Source: CAZYXZ01 sp964651395 (GTDB lineage: Bacteria > Actinomycetota > Actinomycetes > BP-191). From it: a stretch of DNA of 5,400 nucleotides. A program made the position numbers and the translations under genes. The notes beneath the pieces are model-generated. The model was not told the DNA's origin, searched no databases, and saw only the letters and a list, made by a program, of their open reading frames with translations. Positions 1-5,400 of the stretch are shown here, one piece after another. Each line of letters begins with the position of its first letter. The first letter of the stretch is position 1. The DNA is taken from assembly GCA_964651395.1 (NCBI GenBank), contig CAZYXZ010000118.1, positions 1 to 5,400 of the forward strand, written 5' to 3'.

Positions 1-342
1 GACGACCACCGCGGACAGGCCGAGCGTCGCGGCCGGGTACTGGCGCATCGTCGTGATCGCGCCGTCGAAGATCTCGCCCATCGCCAGCGGGCGCAGCGGC
101 ACGACGCCGGGCTTCGGCGCGCCGTACCCGTAGCCGGGGGGCATCCCGTACGCCGGGGCGGGCGGGCCCCAGCCGGGCTGCGGCCCCCACTGGCCGGGCG
201 GGGGCGGCGGCGGGCCCCACTGGCCGGGCTGCGGGGGTGCCGGTGGCGGCGCCCACTGCCCCGGCGGAGCGCCGGGACCCCACTGCAGCGTGGGTGGCGG
301 CGCGGCGGGATCCGGGGGAGTCCAGCCGGGTGGCTCGGTCAT
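1..342 (-). CDS. Partial CDS: Pro/Gly/Trp-rich N-terminus of a probable actinobacterial membrane protein (glycerophosphodiester phosphodiesterase membrane-domain-like)
   Basis: This gene reads leftward from ATG at 342-340 and stays open for 114 codons to the window edge, so the C-terminal part is missing. Residues 1-78 are low complexity, rich in Pro, Gly, Gln, Trp and Tyr, with three PGQW motifs (about residues 27-30, 39-42 and 49-52). Residues 79-103 form a more conserved-looking block (GVVPLRPL then GEIFDGAI and TMRQYP), and residues 104-114 (AATLGLSAVVV) look like the start of a hydrophobic segment. From memory, this layout (disordered head, then 'PLRPL..GEILDGA..T.R..P', then several membrane helices) is typical of actinobacterial proteins annotated as glycerophosphoryl diester phosphodiesterase membrane-domain proteins. 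No catalytic domain is visible in this part, so I do not assign an enzyme activity. The start is supported by a strong Shine-Dalgarno sequence at 347-354. It is divergent from mtnA. Confidence 0.8.
   Translation of the reverse strand, partial: MTEPPGWTPPDPAAPPPTLQWGPGAPPGQWAPPPAPPQPGQWGPPPPPPGQWGPQPGWGPPAPAYGMPPGYGYGAPKPGVVPLRPLAMGEIFDGAITTMRQYPAATLGLSAVVV
185..229 (-). repeat. 15-bp direct repeat coding PGQWG motifs
   Basis: The plus-strand sequence CCCCACTGGCCGGGC occurs exactly at 185-199 and again at 215-229, a period of 30 bp. A degenerate third copy lies near 251-266. The repeats encode successive PGQW motifs in the low-complexity head of the leftward protein. The in-frame spacing suggests local duplication in a coding region rather than a binding-site array. 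Confidence 0.7.
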
Positions 343-391
343 CGCACCCCTTCTCACGGTTCGCCGCGCTGCATCGTGCCACGCTTGCCGG
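343..391. other. Divergent intergenic region, 49 bp
   Basis: This is the gap between the two divergent starts (leftward gene at 342, mtnA at 392). It must hold at least part of the promoter of one or both genes. I find no good -10/-35 pair. The only hints are a CACGAT hexamer on the minus strand (373-378) and CACGCT on the plus strand (380-385), the latter 6 nt before the mtnA GTG. No inverted repeat or operator stands out. Confidence 0.5.
347..354 (-). promoter_or_regulatory. Shine-Dalgarno site of the leftward gene
   Basis: On the minus strand the bases read AGAAGGGG and lie 4 nt before the ATG at 342. This purine run matches the anti-Shine-Dalgarno pairing region and fixes the start of the leftward gene. 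The plus-strand genes mtnA and mtrA have no comparable site, so this is the clearest ribosome binding site near the divergent region. Confidence 0.7.
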
Positions 392-1447
392 GTGCCGGGT
401 CCCGCGCCGATCGCCGCCGTCCGCTGGGACGGCCGTGCCGTCGTGCTGGTGGACCAGACCCGGCTGCCGCACGAGGAGGTGGAGCTGCGCTGCACCACCG
501 TGGCCGAGCTCGCCGACGCGATCCGGCGGCTGGTGGTCCGAGGCGCTCCCGCGCTGGGCTTGGCCGGCGCGTACGGGATGGCGCTCGCTGCCGCGACCGG
601 CGCCGACCTCGGCGAGGCGGCGGCGCTGCTCGCCGGCACCCGGCCGACGGCCGTGAACCTGGGCGACGCCGTGCACCGCGCTCACCTGGCCGCGCTCGCG
701 ACGCCGGACGGGCCGCTCGAGGCGGCGCTGGCCGCGGCGGACGCGCTCAGCGCCGAGGACGCCGCGGCCGCGTCGGCCATGGCCGTCCTCGGGGCGGCGC
801 TGCTGCCCGAAGGCGCGCGCGTCCTCACGCACTGCAACACCGGCGCGCTCGTCTCGGCCGGCTGCGGTACGGCGTTCGGCGTCGTCGCCGAGGCCTACCG
901 GACCGGCCGGCTCGCGCACCTGTGGGTGGACGAGACCCGGCCGCTGCTCCAGGGGGCCCGGCTGACCACCTGGGAGGCGGCCCGGCTGGGCATCCCGCAC
1001 ACGCTGCTGGCCGACAACGCCGCGGGCTCGCTGCTCGCCGCCGGCGCGGTGGACGCCGTCCTGGTCGGCGCGGACCGGGTCTGCGCCGACGGGACGGTCG
1101 CCAACAAGGTCGGCACCTACCCGCTCGCCGTCCTCGCCCGGGTGCACGACGTGCCCTTCTACGTCGTCGCGCCGACCACCACGGTCGACCCGTCGGCCGT
1201 GGACGGCAGCGCGGTGGAGATCGAGCAGCGGGACGCGAGCGAGGTCACGTCGTACGCCGGGCAGGCGGTCGCCCCGCCGGGGACCCCGGCGTACAACCCG
1301 GCGTTCGACCTGACACCGGCCCGGCTGGTCACTGCGCTGGTCACCGAACGTGGGGTGCTGGCGCCGGTCACCGCCGACGCGTTGGGCCGGCTGCGCCGCC
1401 CGGTTGCCGTGACATCCGACGGATCCACGGGTGCCGGGCCACAATGA
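392..1447 (+). CDS. mtnA: S-methyl-5-thioribose-1-phosphate isomerase (MtnA)
   Basis: MtnA converts 5-methylthioribose-1-phosphate to 5-methylthioribulose-1-phosphate in the cytosolic methionine salvage pathway; it belongs to the eIF2B alpha/beta/delta-like isomerase family. With a GTG start at 392 the protein has 351 residues, normal for the family. Visible signatures are VVLVDQTRLP near the N-terminus (about 17-26), RGAPALG (50-56), THCNTG with the expected catalytic Cys148, DETRPLLQGARLT (180-192), GADR with the expected catalytic Asp228, NKVGTY (238-243) and the C-terminal PAYNPAFDLTP (299-309). All key residues are present. An in-frame ATG at 290 exists but would place 53 bp inside the divergent gene and add residues that do not look like MtnA; GTG at 392 is the only other start codon ahead of the conserved core. 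No Shine-Dalgarno is seen, so initiation may be leaderless. No other methionine-salvage gene is present. Its stop lies 4 bp before mtrA. Confidence 0.93.
   Translation: MPGPAPIAAVRWDGRAVVLVDQTRLPHEEVELRCTTVAELADAIRRLVVRGAPALGLAGAYGMALAAATGADLGEAAALLAGTRPTAVNLGDAVHRAHLAALATPDGPLEAALAAADALSAEDAAAASAMAVLGAALLPEGARVLTHCNTGALVSAGCGTAFGVVAEAYRTGRLAHLWVDETRPLLQGARLTTWEAARLGIPHTLLADNAAGSLLAAGAVDAVLVGADRVCADGTVANKVGTYPLAVLARVHDVPFYVVAPTTTVDPSAVDGSAVEIEQRDASEVTSYAGQAVAPPGTPAYNPAFDLTPARLVTALVTERGVLAPVTADALGRLRRPVAVTSDGSTGAGPQ
1416..1445 (+). promoter_or_regulatory. Candidate promoter for a leaderless mtrA transcript
   Basis: CACAAT at 1440-1445 matches 4 of 6 bases of the TATAAT -10 consensus and ends 6 nt before the mtrA ATG, which would put transcription start at or next to the A of the ATG. 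An 18-bp spacer upstream leads to CCGACG at 1416-1421, sharing only the GAC core with TTGACA. mtrA has no Shine-Dalgarno, which fits leaderless expression, common in actinobacteria. The -35 is weak, so this is a tentative call. Confidence 0.3.
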
Positions 1448-1455
1448 GCGCATGA
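1444..1455 (+). other. Three-codon micro-ORF (MSA) bridging mtnA and mtrA
   Basis: The sequence ATGAGCGCATGA is a complete ATG-to-TGA reading frame coding Met-Ser-Ala. Its ATG overlaps the mtnA stop in an ATGA, and its TGA overlaps the mtrA start in a second ATGA. The geometry would allow a terminating mtnA ribosome to step through the micro-ORF to the mtrA start. It could equally be chance; nothing shows that it is translated. Confidence 0.3.
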
Positions 1456-2129
1456 GGGGACGTGTGCTCGTCGTCGACGACGACCCTGCTCTGGCGGAGA
1501 TGCTCGGCATCGTGCTGCGCGGCGAGGGCTTCGAGCCGTCGTTCGTCGCGGACGGCGACCGGGCGCTCGCGGCCTTCCGCGACACGAAGCCGGACGTCGT
1601 GCTGCTCGACATCATGCTGCCGGGGCAGGACGGGCTCGACGTGTGCCGGGCGATCCGCGCCGAGTCCGGCGTACCGATCGTGATGCTGACCGCGAAGAGC
1701 GACACGATCGACGTCGTCCTCGGGCTCGAGTGCGGCGCCGACGACTACATCGTCAAGCCGTTCAAGCCCAAGGAGCTCGTGGCCCGTGTCCGCGCGCGCA
1801 TCCGCCGCAACGAGGACGTCGCGCCCGAGACGCTGCGCATCGGCGACATCGAGATCGACGTCGCCGGCCACCGGGTGATCCGGGACGACACGCAGCTGCC
1901 GCTCACGCCGCTCGAGTTCGACCTGCTCGTCGCGCTGGCCCGCAAGCCGCGCCAGGTGTTCAGCCGTGAGGTCCTGCTCGAGCAGGTCTGGGGCTACCGG
2001 CACGCCGCGGACACGCGCCTGGTCAACGTGCACGTGCAGCGGCTGCGCGCGAAGGTCGAGCGCGACCCCGAGCACCCGGAGATCGTCCTGACGGTGCGCG
2101 GGGTCGGCTACAAGGCAGGACCGCCCTGA
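1452..2129 (+). CDS. mtrA: Two-component response regulator MtrA (OmpR/PhoB family)
   Basis: MtrA is the DNA-binding response regulator of the MtrAB system, which in actinobacteria controls cell-wall, division and replication-linked genes; it is essential in Mycobacterium tuberculosis. The 225-residue protein has a receiver domain (about 1-118) with acidic residues Asp9-Asp10, phosphoacceptor Asp53 in LLDIMLPG, Thr80, switch Tyr99 and Lys102 in KPF. A winged-helix domain follows (about 127-222), including LTPLEFDLLVALARKPRQVF, VWGYRH and LVNVHVQRLRAKVE. It aligns nearly end to end with my recollection of the mycobacterial protein, including the KAGPP C-terminus. ATG at 1452 is chosen because it precedes the VLVVDDD strand directly; an in-frame GTG at 1431 would add seven residues and lies within mtnA. 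There is no Shine-Dalgarno upstream. Cys94 stands where I recall Ser in M. tuberculosis. mtrB follows after 5 bp. Confidence 0.97.
   Translation: MRGRVLVVDDDPALAEMLGIVLRGEGFEPSFVADGDRALAAFRDTKPDVVLLDIMLPGQDGLDVCRAIRAESGVPIVMLTAKSDTIDVVLGLECGADDYIVKPFKPKELVARVRARIRRNEDVAPETLRIGDIEIDVAGHRVIRDDTQLPLTPLEFDLLVALARKPRQVFSREVLLEQVWGYRHAADTRLVNVHVQRLRAKVERDPEHPEIVLTVRGVGYKAGPP
2112..2120 (+). promoter_or_regulatory. Ribosome binding site for mtrB, inside the mtrA 3' end
   Basis: AAGGCAGGA lies in the last mtrA codons. The AGGA at 2117-2120 is 14 nt before the TTG at 2135 but 5 nt before a CTG at 2126 that overlaps the mtrA stop as CTGA. The spacing is long for TTG and near ideal for CTG, so this site bears on which start mtrB uses. 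Confidence 0.45.
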
Positions 2130-2134
2130 GCCGG

Positions 2135-3673
2135 TTGCGCTCTCTGCTCGGCCGCGCGGTGCGCTGGTGGCGCCGGTCGCTCCAGGTCCGCGTCGTCTCG
2201 TCCGCGCTGGTCGCGTCTCTGCTGGTCGTCGCGCTGGTCGGGCTGCTCCTGCTCGACCAGGTGGCCAACGGCATCTTCGAGGCACAGCGCCGCGCCGCGG
2301 TGGCCGAGGCCGACTCGGGTCTGGAGTTCGCGCGGTCGTCGCTCGGTGACCTGCGCTCCGCCGACCCGCGCGACCAGGTAGACGCGCGGCTCGGCGTCCT
2401 CACCGGCAACCTGGCCAGCCGCGGCGGTCAGGCGGGGACCTACGACATCGTGCTGGTCCTCGCCAACAGCGAGGCCGGTTTCGCCTCCGGCCAGCCGGAG
2501 GCGCGGAGCGTGCCCGCCGGGCTACGGCGGACGGTCTCCGGCAGCCGCGCGCTGGCCTGGGCGTACTGGCAGGTGGACGGGCAGCGGCAGCTGGTCGTCG
2601 GCGCGCCGCTGGACTCGCCGGTGGGGCTCTACGAGATCTACTACTTCTTCCCGCTCACCTCGCAGGTGGCGACGCTCAAGCTCGTGCAGCGGACGCTGCT
2701 GGTCGGCGGCCTCGCGCTCGCGGTGCTGGTCGCGGGCGTCGCGGCACTCGTGGCGCGGCAGGTGGTCTCGCCGGTCCGGCTGGCGGCGCAGACCGCGGAG
2801 CAGTTCGCCGGCGGGATGCTCGAGACGCGCATGGACGTGCACGGCGACGACGAGCTGGCCCGGCTCGCGGAGGCGTTCAACGGCATGGCCGCGGGGTTGC
2901 AGCAGAAGATCGGCGAGCTCGAGACGCTGTCACGGGTCCAGCGCCGGTTCGTCGCCGACGTGTCGCACGAGCTGCGGACGCCGCTGACGACGGTGCGGAT
3001 GGCCTCCGACGTCCTGCACGAGGCGCGCTCGGACTTCCCGCCGGCCATCGCGCGGTCGGCTGAGCTGCTGCAGACCGAGCTCGACCGGTTCGAGTCGCTG
3101 CTCGTGGACCTCCTGGAGATCAGCCGCTTCGACGCGGGCGCCGCGGCGCTCGACACCGACGTCGTCGACCTCGGTGGGATCGTCGACCGGGTCGTCGAGG
3201 CGCTCGCGCCGCTGGCCGACCGCCGCGAGACCGAGGTGTCGGTACGCCGGCCGCCCGAGCCGGTGCTGGTCGAGGCGGACCAGCGGCGGGTCGAGCGCAT
3301 CCTGCGCAACCTGATGGCGAACGCGATCGAGCACAGCGAGGGCCAGCCCATCGTCGTCGCGCTCGGCCAGGACGACGCGGCGGTCGCGGTGTCGGTGCGC
3401 GACCACGGCGTCGGCCTGCAGCCGGGCGAGTCGGCGCGCGTCTTCAGCCGGTTCTGGCGCGCCGACGAGTCGCGCGCGCGGCACACCGGCGGCACCGGGC
3501 TGGGACTGTCCATCGCGATGGAGGACGCGCGCCTGCACGGCGGCTGGCTCGAGGCCTGGGGCAGCCCTGCGCAGGGCGCCGTCTTCCGCCTCACGCTGCC
3601 CAAGTCCGTCGGTGGCGAGCTCGACGGCTCGCCGCTGCCGCTCGAGCCGATCCCGGCGGTGACCGGTGGCTGA
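2135..3673 (+). CDS. mtrB: Sensor histidine kinase MtrB
   Basis: MtrB is the membrane kinase that phosphorylates MtrA. From TTG at 2135 it has 512 residues. TM1 is at about 18-43, an extracytoplasmic sensor region at about 44-180, TM2 at about 184-207 and a HAMP linker at about 206-259. The dimerisation/phosphoacceptor domain carries His278 in VSHELRTP, followed by LTTVRMA. The ATPase domain has the N box with Asn392 and Asn396 (RNLMANAIEH), the G1 box RDHGVGL with Asp423, the F box FSRFW (437-441) and the G2 box GGTGLGL (452-458). The tail SPLPLEPIP (499-507) resembles mycobacterial MtrB. All catalytic motifs are intact. There is no nearby ATG; CTG at 2126 (515 residues) and GTG at 2159 (504 residues) are alternatives that change only the cytoplasmic N-terminus. 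It overlaps lpqB by 8 bp. Confidence 0.95.
   Translation: MRSLLGRAVRWWRRSLQVRVVSSALVASLLVVALVGLLLLDQVANGIFEAQRRAAVAEADSGLEFARSSLGDLRSADPRDQVDARLGVLTGNLASRGGQAGTYDIVLVLANSEAGFASGQPEARSVPAGLRRTVSGSRALAWAYWQVDGQRQLVVGAPLDSPVGLYEIYYFFPLTSQVATLKLVQRTLLVGGLALAVLVAGVAALVARQVVSPVRLAAQTAEQFAGGMLETRMDVHGDDELARLAEAFNGMAAGLQQKIGELETLSRVQRRFVADVSHELRTPLTTVRMASDVLHEARSDFPPAIARSAELLQTELDRFESLLVDLLEISRFDAGAAALDTDVVDLGGIVDRVVEALAPLADRRETEVSVRRPPEPVLVEADQRRVERILRNLMANAIEHSEGQPIVVALGQDDAAVAVSVRDHGVGLQPGESARVFSRFWRADESRARHTGGTGLGLSIAMEDARLHGGWLEAWGSPAQGAVFRLTLPKSVGGELDGSPLPLEPIPAVTGG
3655..3662 (+). promoter_or_regulatory. Ribosome binding site for lpqB, within the mtrB 3' end
   Basis: GGCGGTGA resembles the GGAGGTGA anti-Shine-Dalgarno complement with one mismatch. 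The GGCGG part ends 6 nt before the GTG at 3666. This supports the overlapping GTG as the lpqB start and suggests independent loading in addition to translational coupling with mtrB. Confidence 0.5.
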
Positions 3674-5396
3674 CGTACGCCGGCGCGCCCTGCCCGGGCT
3701 GCTCGTGCTGATCGCGCTGACCGCCTGCTCGGGCACGCCGCGCGACGGGCAGGTGACGACCGTGCGCCGCGTCGACCCGCCGGACGTCGACGCACCCGAC
3801 GACCTCGACCGCCTGCCGCGGCAGCTCTTCGACGGCCCGACGGTGGACATGGCGCCGGACGAGATCGTGCGGCAGTTCCTGGACGCGCAGACCGACGGCC
3901 GCAACAGCCACGAGGTCTCGCGGCGTTACCTGGCGAGCACGACGGAGTGGGACGACAGCGAGCGCGCGGGCATCACGGTCTATCGCGGCGTGGAGCGCAA
4001 CATCAGCACCGGGCAGGAGCGCGCCGGGCGCACGTCGGTCACCGTCGTGGTCGCGCGCCAGGCGCTCGTGACCGGCGGTTCCTACCGGCCCGCGCCGGTG
4101 GCGGCGTACCCGATCCAGTTCGGGCTCACCAAGGTGCAGGGCCAGTGGCGGATCAGCACCGTCCCGCCCGGGCTGCTGCTGTCGGAGAATCGGTTCACCA
4201 CCGCGTACACGCGGGTGGTCCGCTACTTCCCGGACCCGCAGCGGCGCACCCTGGTCCCGGACCCCACCTTCGTCGCGACCGAGGCGCCGCTCGCCCACCC
4301 GGCCGTCGTGTCGTTGCTGGCCGGACCCGGGCCCGCGCTGCAGGGTGCGGTCCGGTCTGCGATCCCCGCCACCACCCGCCTGCTCGGAGTGACGACCGCG
4401 GAGGACGGGGTGGTCACGGTCAACCTGTCGCGCGAGGTCACGGGCGCCGGCACCGAAGCCGAGCGCAGCGCGCTCGTCGCGCAGCTGGTCTACACCGTCA
4501 CCGGGCCGGAGGTGGGCGCGACCGGCGTACGGCTGCAGGTCGAGGGCCAGCCGATGCGGCTGCCGCGCGGGGACGGGCAGCGCCCGCAGACGCGCGCCGA
4601 CTGGCCGGAGTACGACGCCGAGGCGCCCGCCCCGGACCTGCGGCTGTTCTACCTGCGCTCGGGCCGCCTCTACGGGCTGGTCGACGGCCGCGAGAGCGTC
4701 GTCCGCGACGCCCCGGGGCTGACCGCCGTCGCGGTCGACCGCACCGCGACCGCGCTGGCCGGCGTACGCCAGACGTCGGCGGGTGCCGAAGTCGTGGTCG
4801 GCAGCATGGCCGGGGAGCTGCGCAGCCGCGTGACCGGCTCGTCGTTCACACGGCCGTCGTGGGGACCGACCGGGGCCTGGACGGTCCGCACGGCCGGCGG
4901 GCGGCAGTCCGTCGTCGTGCTCGGCCCGAGCGAGGACTCGCGACCGGCGACGGTGAGCGGGGTGCTCCCCGGTCAGGTGACGGCGCTCCAGCTCTCCGCC
5001 GACGGCTCCCGGGTCGCCATGACGGTGCGCCGGGACGCGCAGCGCAGTGACCTGTTCGTCGCGCGCGTCGTCGTCACGGAGGGACGGCTGAGCCTGGCCG
5101 GCGCCACCGCGGTCGCGCCGTCGATCGGCAACGTCACGGCCTTGGGTTGGCTCAGTGCCGGGCGCCTGGTCTTCACCGAGGCGCGCGGCGCCGCGATCGC
5201 CGTGTACCGCGTCGAGGTGGACGGCTTCGGGCTGGCCGGTGCGGGCGAGGCGACCGGGTTGCCGCAGGCGCCGGTCTCGCTGGTCGCGGCGCCCGGGCGC
5301 ACCCTGATCGGTGAGGTGGCCGGCCGGCTCTACCGCGCCGAGACGGCCGGCTGGCGCGCGATCGCGACCGGCGGCGCCCCGGCCTACGCGCGCTGA
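3666..5396 (+). CDS. lpqB: Lipoprotein LpqB (GerMN domain plus C-terminal beta-propeller-like domain)
   Basis: LpqB is an exported lipoprotein that in mycobacteria interacts with the MtrB extracellular domain and tunes MtrA phosphorylation. The 576-residue product, close to the size I recall for mycobacterial LpqB, begins with a short signal peptide: Arg5-Arg7, a hydrophobic core at about 9-19 and the lipobox LTAC with lipidated Cys21. A region at about 60-200 (DEIVRQFLDAQ, RYLA, then FGLTKVQGQWRIS) matches the conserved LpqB N-terminal part. A GerMN domain spans about 205-300 (LLGVTTAEDGVVTVNLS, then ALVAQLVYTVTG). Residues 325-565 contain repeated short strands ending in motifs such as FTRPSWGPTGAW and LQLSADGSRVAM, as expected of a beta-propeller. 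The GTG at 3666 overlaps the mtrB end by 8 bp and directly precedes the signal peptide. The gene is complete, ending with TGA at 5394-5396; I see no terminator in the remaining 4 bases. Confidence 0.95.
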   Translation: MADVRRRALPGLLVLIALTACSGTPRDGQVTTVRRVDPPDVDAPDDLDRLPRQLFDGPTVDMAPDEIVRQFLDAQTDGRNSHEVSRRYLASTTEWDDSERAGITVYRGVERNISTGQERAGRTSVTVVVARQALVTGGSYRPAPVAAYPIQFGLTKVQGQWRISTVPPGLLLSENRFTTAYTRVVRYFPDPQRRTLVPDPTFVATEAPLAHPAVVSLLAGPGPALQGAVRSAIPATTRLLGVTTAEDGVVTVNLSREVTGAGTEAERSALVAQLVYTVTGPEVGATGVRLQVEGQPMRLPRGDGQRPQTRADWPEYDAEAPAPDLRLFYLRSGRLYGLVDGRESVVRDAPGLTAVAVDRTATALAGVRQTSAGAEVVVGSMAGELRSRVTGSSFTRPSWGPTGAWTVRTAGGRQSVVVLGPSEDSRPATVSGVLPGQVTALQLSADGSRVAMTVRRDAQRSDLFVARVVVTEGRLSLAGATAVAPSIGNVTALGWLSAGRLVFTEARGAAIAVYRVEVDGFGLAGAGEATGLPQAPVSLVAAPGRTLIGEVAGRLYRAETAGWRAIATGGAPAYAR

Positions 5397-5400
5397 CCCG

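Noticed and set aside
373..378. CACGAT on the minus strand as a -10 element of the leftward gene
   Set aside because: Only a weak match, and I could find no -35 at 16-19 bp upstream; noted in the intergenic entry but not called as a promoter.
290..391. Extension of mtnA to the in-frame ATG at 290
   Set aside because: It would overlap the divergent gene by 53 bp including its start and ribosome binding site, and the added 34 residues look unlike MtnA. GTG at 392 sits just before the conserved core.
376..1455. Long plus-strand open frame overlapping mtnA in another frame
   Set aside because: The product is Arg/Gly/Ala-rich with no recognisable motif, typical of an out-of-frame reading of high-GC DNA; the mtnA frame carries all family motifs.
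1368..2285. Long minus-strand open frame opposite mtrA
   Set aside because: It is an antisense shadow of mtrA, with a low-complexity Arg/Asp/Val-rich product and no ribosome binding site or motif.
2641..3904. Two long minus-strand open frames opposite mtrB (384 and 324 residues)
   Set aside because: Both lie wholly antisense to the intact mtrB/lpqB coding sequence, have Ser/Arg-rich or Arg/Asp-rich composition and show no domain signature.
3591..4298. Minus-strand open frame opposite the mtrB end and lpqB start
   Set aside because: It is an antisense shadow rich in Arg, His and Asp; the lpqB frame has a lipobox and family motifs.
5397..5400. Terminator after lpqB
   Set aside because: Only four bases remain after the stop codon, too few to judge.
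1..5400. CRISPR array, tRNA/rRNA gene, insertion sequence, or novel defence/biosynthetic system
   Set aside because: No spaced palindromic repeats, cloverleaf-like segment, transposase motif or terminal inverted repeats were seen, and the window is almost fully filled by five recognisable coding regions.

Overview
The window comes from a high-GC Gram-positive bacterium, almost certainly an actinomycete. GC content is very high throughout, with strong G/C bias at third codon positions and GTG/TTG starts. It also carries the actinobacterial hallmark gene set mtrA-mtrB-lpqB. I cannot name the genus. The region is a conserved housekeeping/signalling locus, and I see no mobile element, CRISPR array, RNA gene or phage-derived gene.

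Layout. Positions 1-342, minus strand: the N-terminal part of a protein with a Pro/Gly/Gln/Trp-rich head followed by a conserved 'PLRPL..GEI.DGAI' segment. This resembles actinobacterial multi-pass membrane proteins often annotated as glycerophosphoryl diester phosphodiesterase membrane-domain proteins; the gene runs off the left edge. Positions 343-391: a 49-bp divergent intergenic region. Positions 392-1447, plus: mtnA, the methionine-salvage isomerase. Positions 1452-2129, plus: mtrA, an OmpR-type response regulator. Positions 2135-3673 (possibly from 2126), plus: mtrB, its sensor histidine kinase. Positions 3666-5396, plus: lpqB, a lipoprotein with GerMN and beta-propeller-like regions. 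Only 4 bases follow the lpqB stop.

How they work together. MtrB is a two-TM kinase with an extracytoplasmic sensor region that phosphorylates MtrA at Asp53. LpqB is an exported lipoprotein known in mycobacteria to interact with the MtrB extracellular domain. The mtrA-mtrB gap is 5 bp and mtrB-lpqB overlap by 8 bp, so the three are surely cotranscribed. mtnA ends 4 bp before mtrA and so is probably read through into the mtr operon. A candidate -10 element (CACAAT) at the mtnA stop codon could also give a separate, leaderless mtrA transcript. Its metabolic role has no obvious link to the cell-envelope signalling system.

Nothing here supports a wholly undescribed system. The most worthwhile points are regulatory: the mtnA/mtrA junction (a three-codon micro-ORF linked by ATGA on both sides plus a possible leaderless promoter), a cluster of GTCAC repeats just upstream of mtrA that resembles the reported MtrA-binding motif, and the ambiguous non-ATG start of mtrB.
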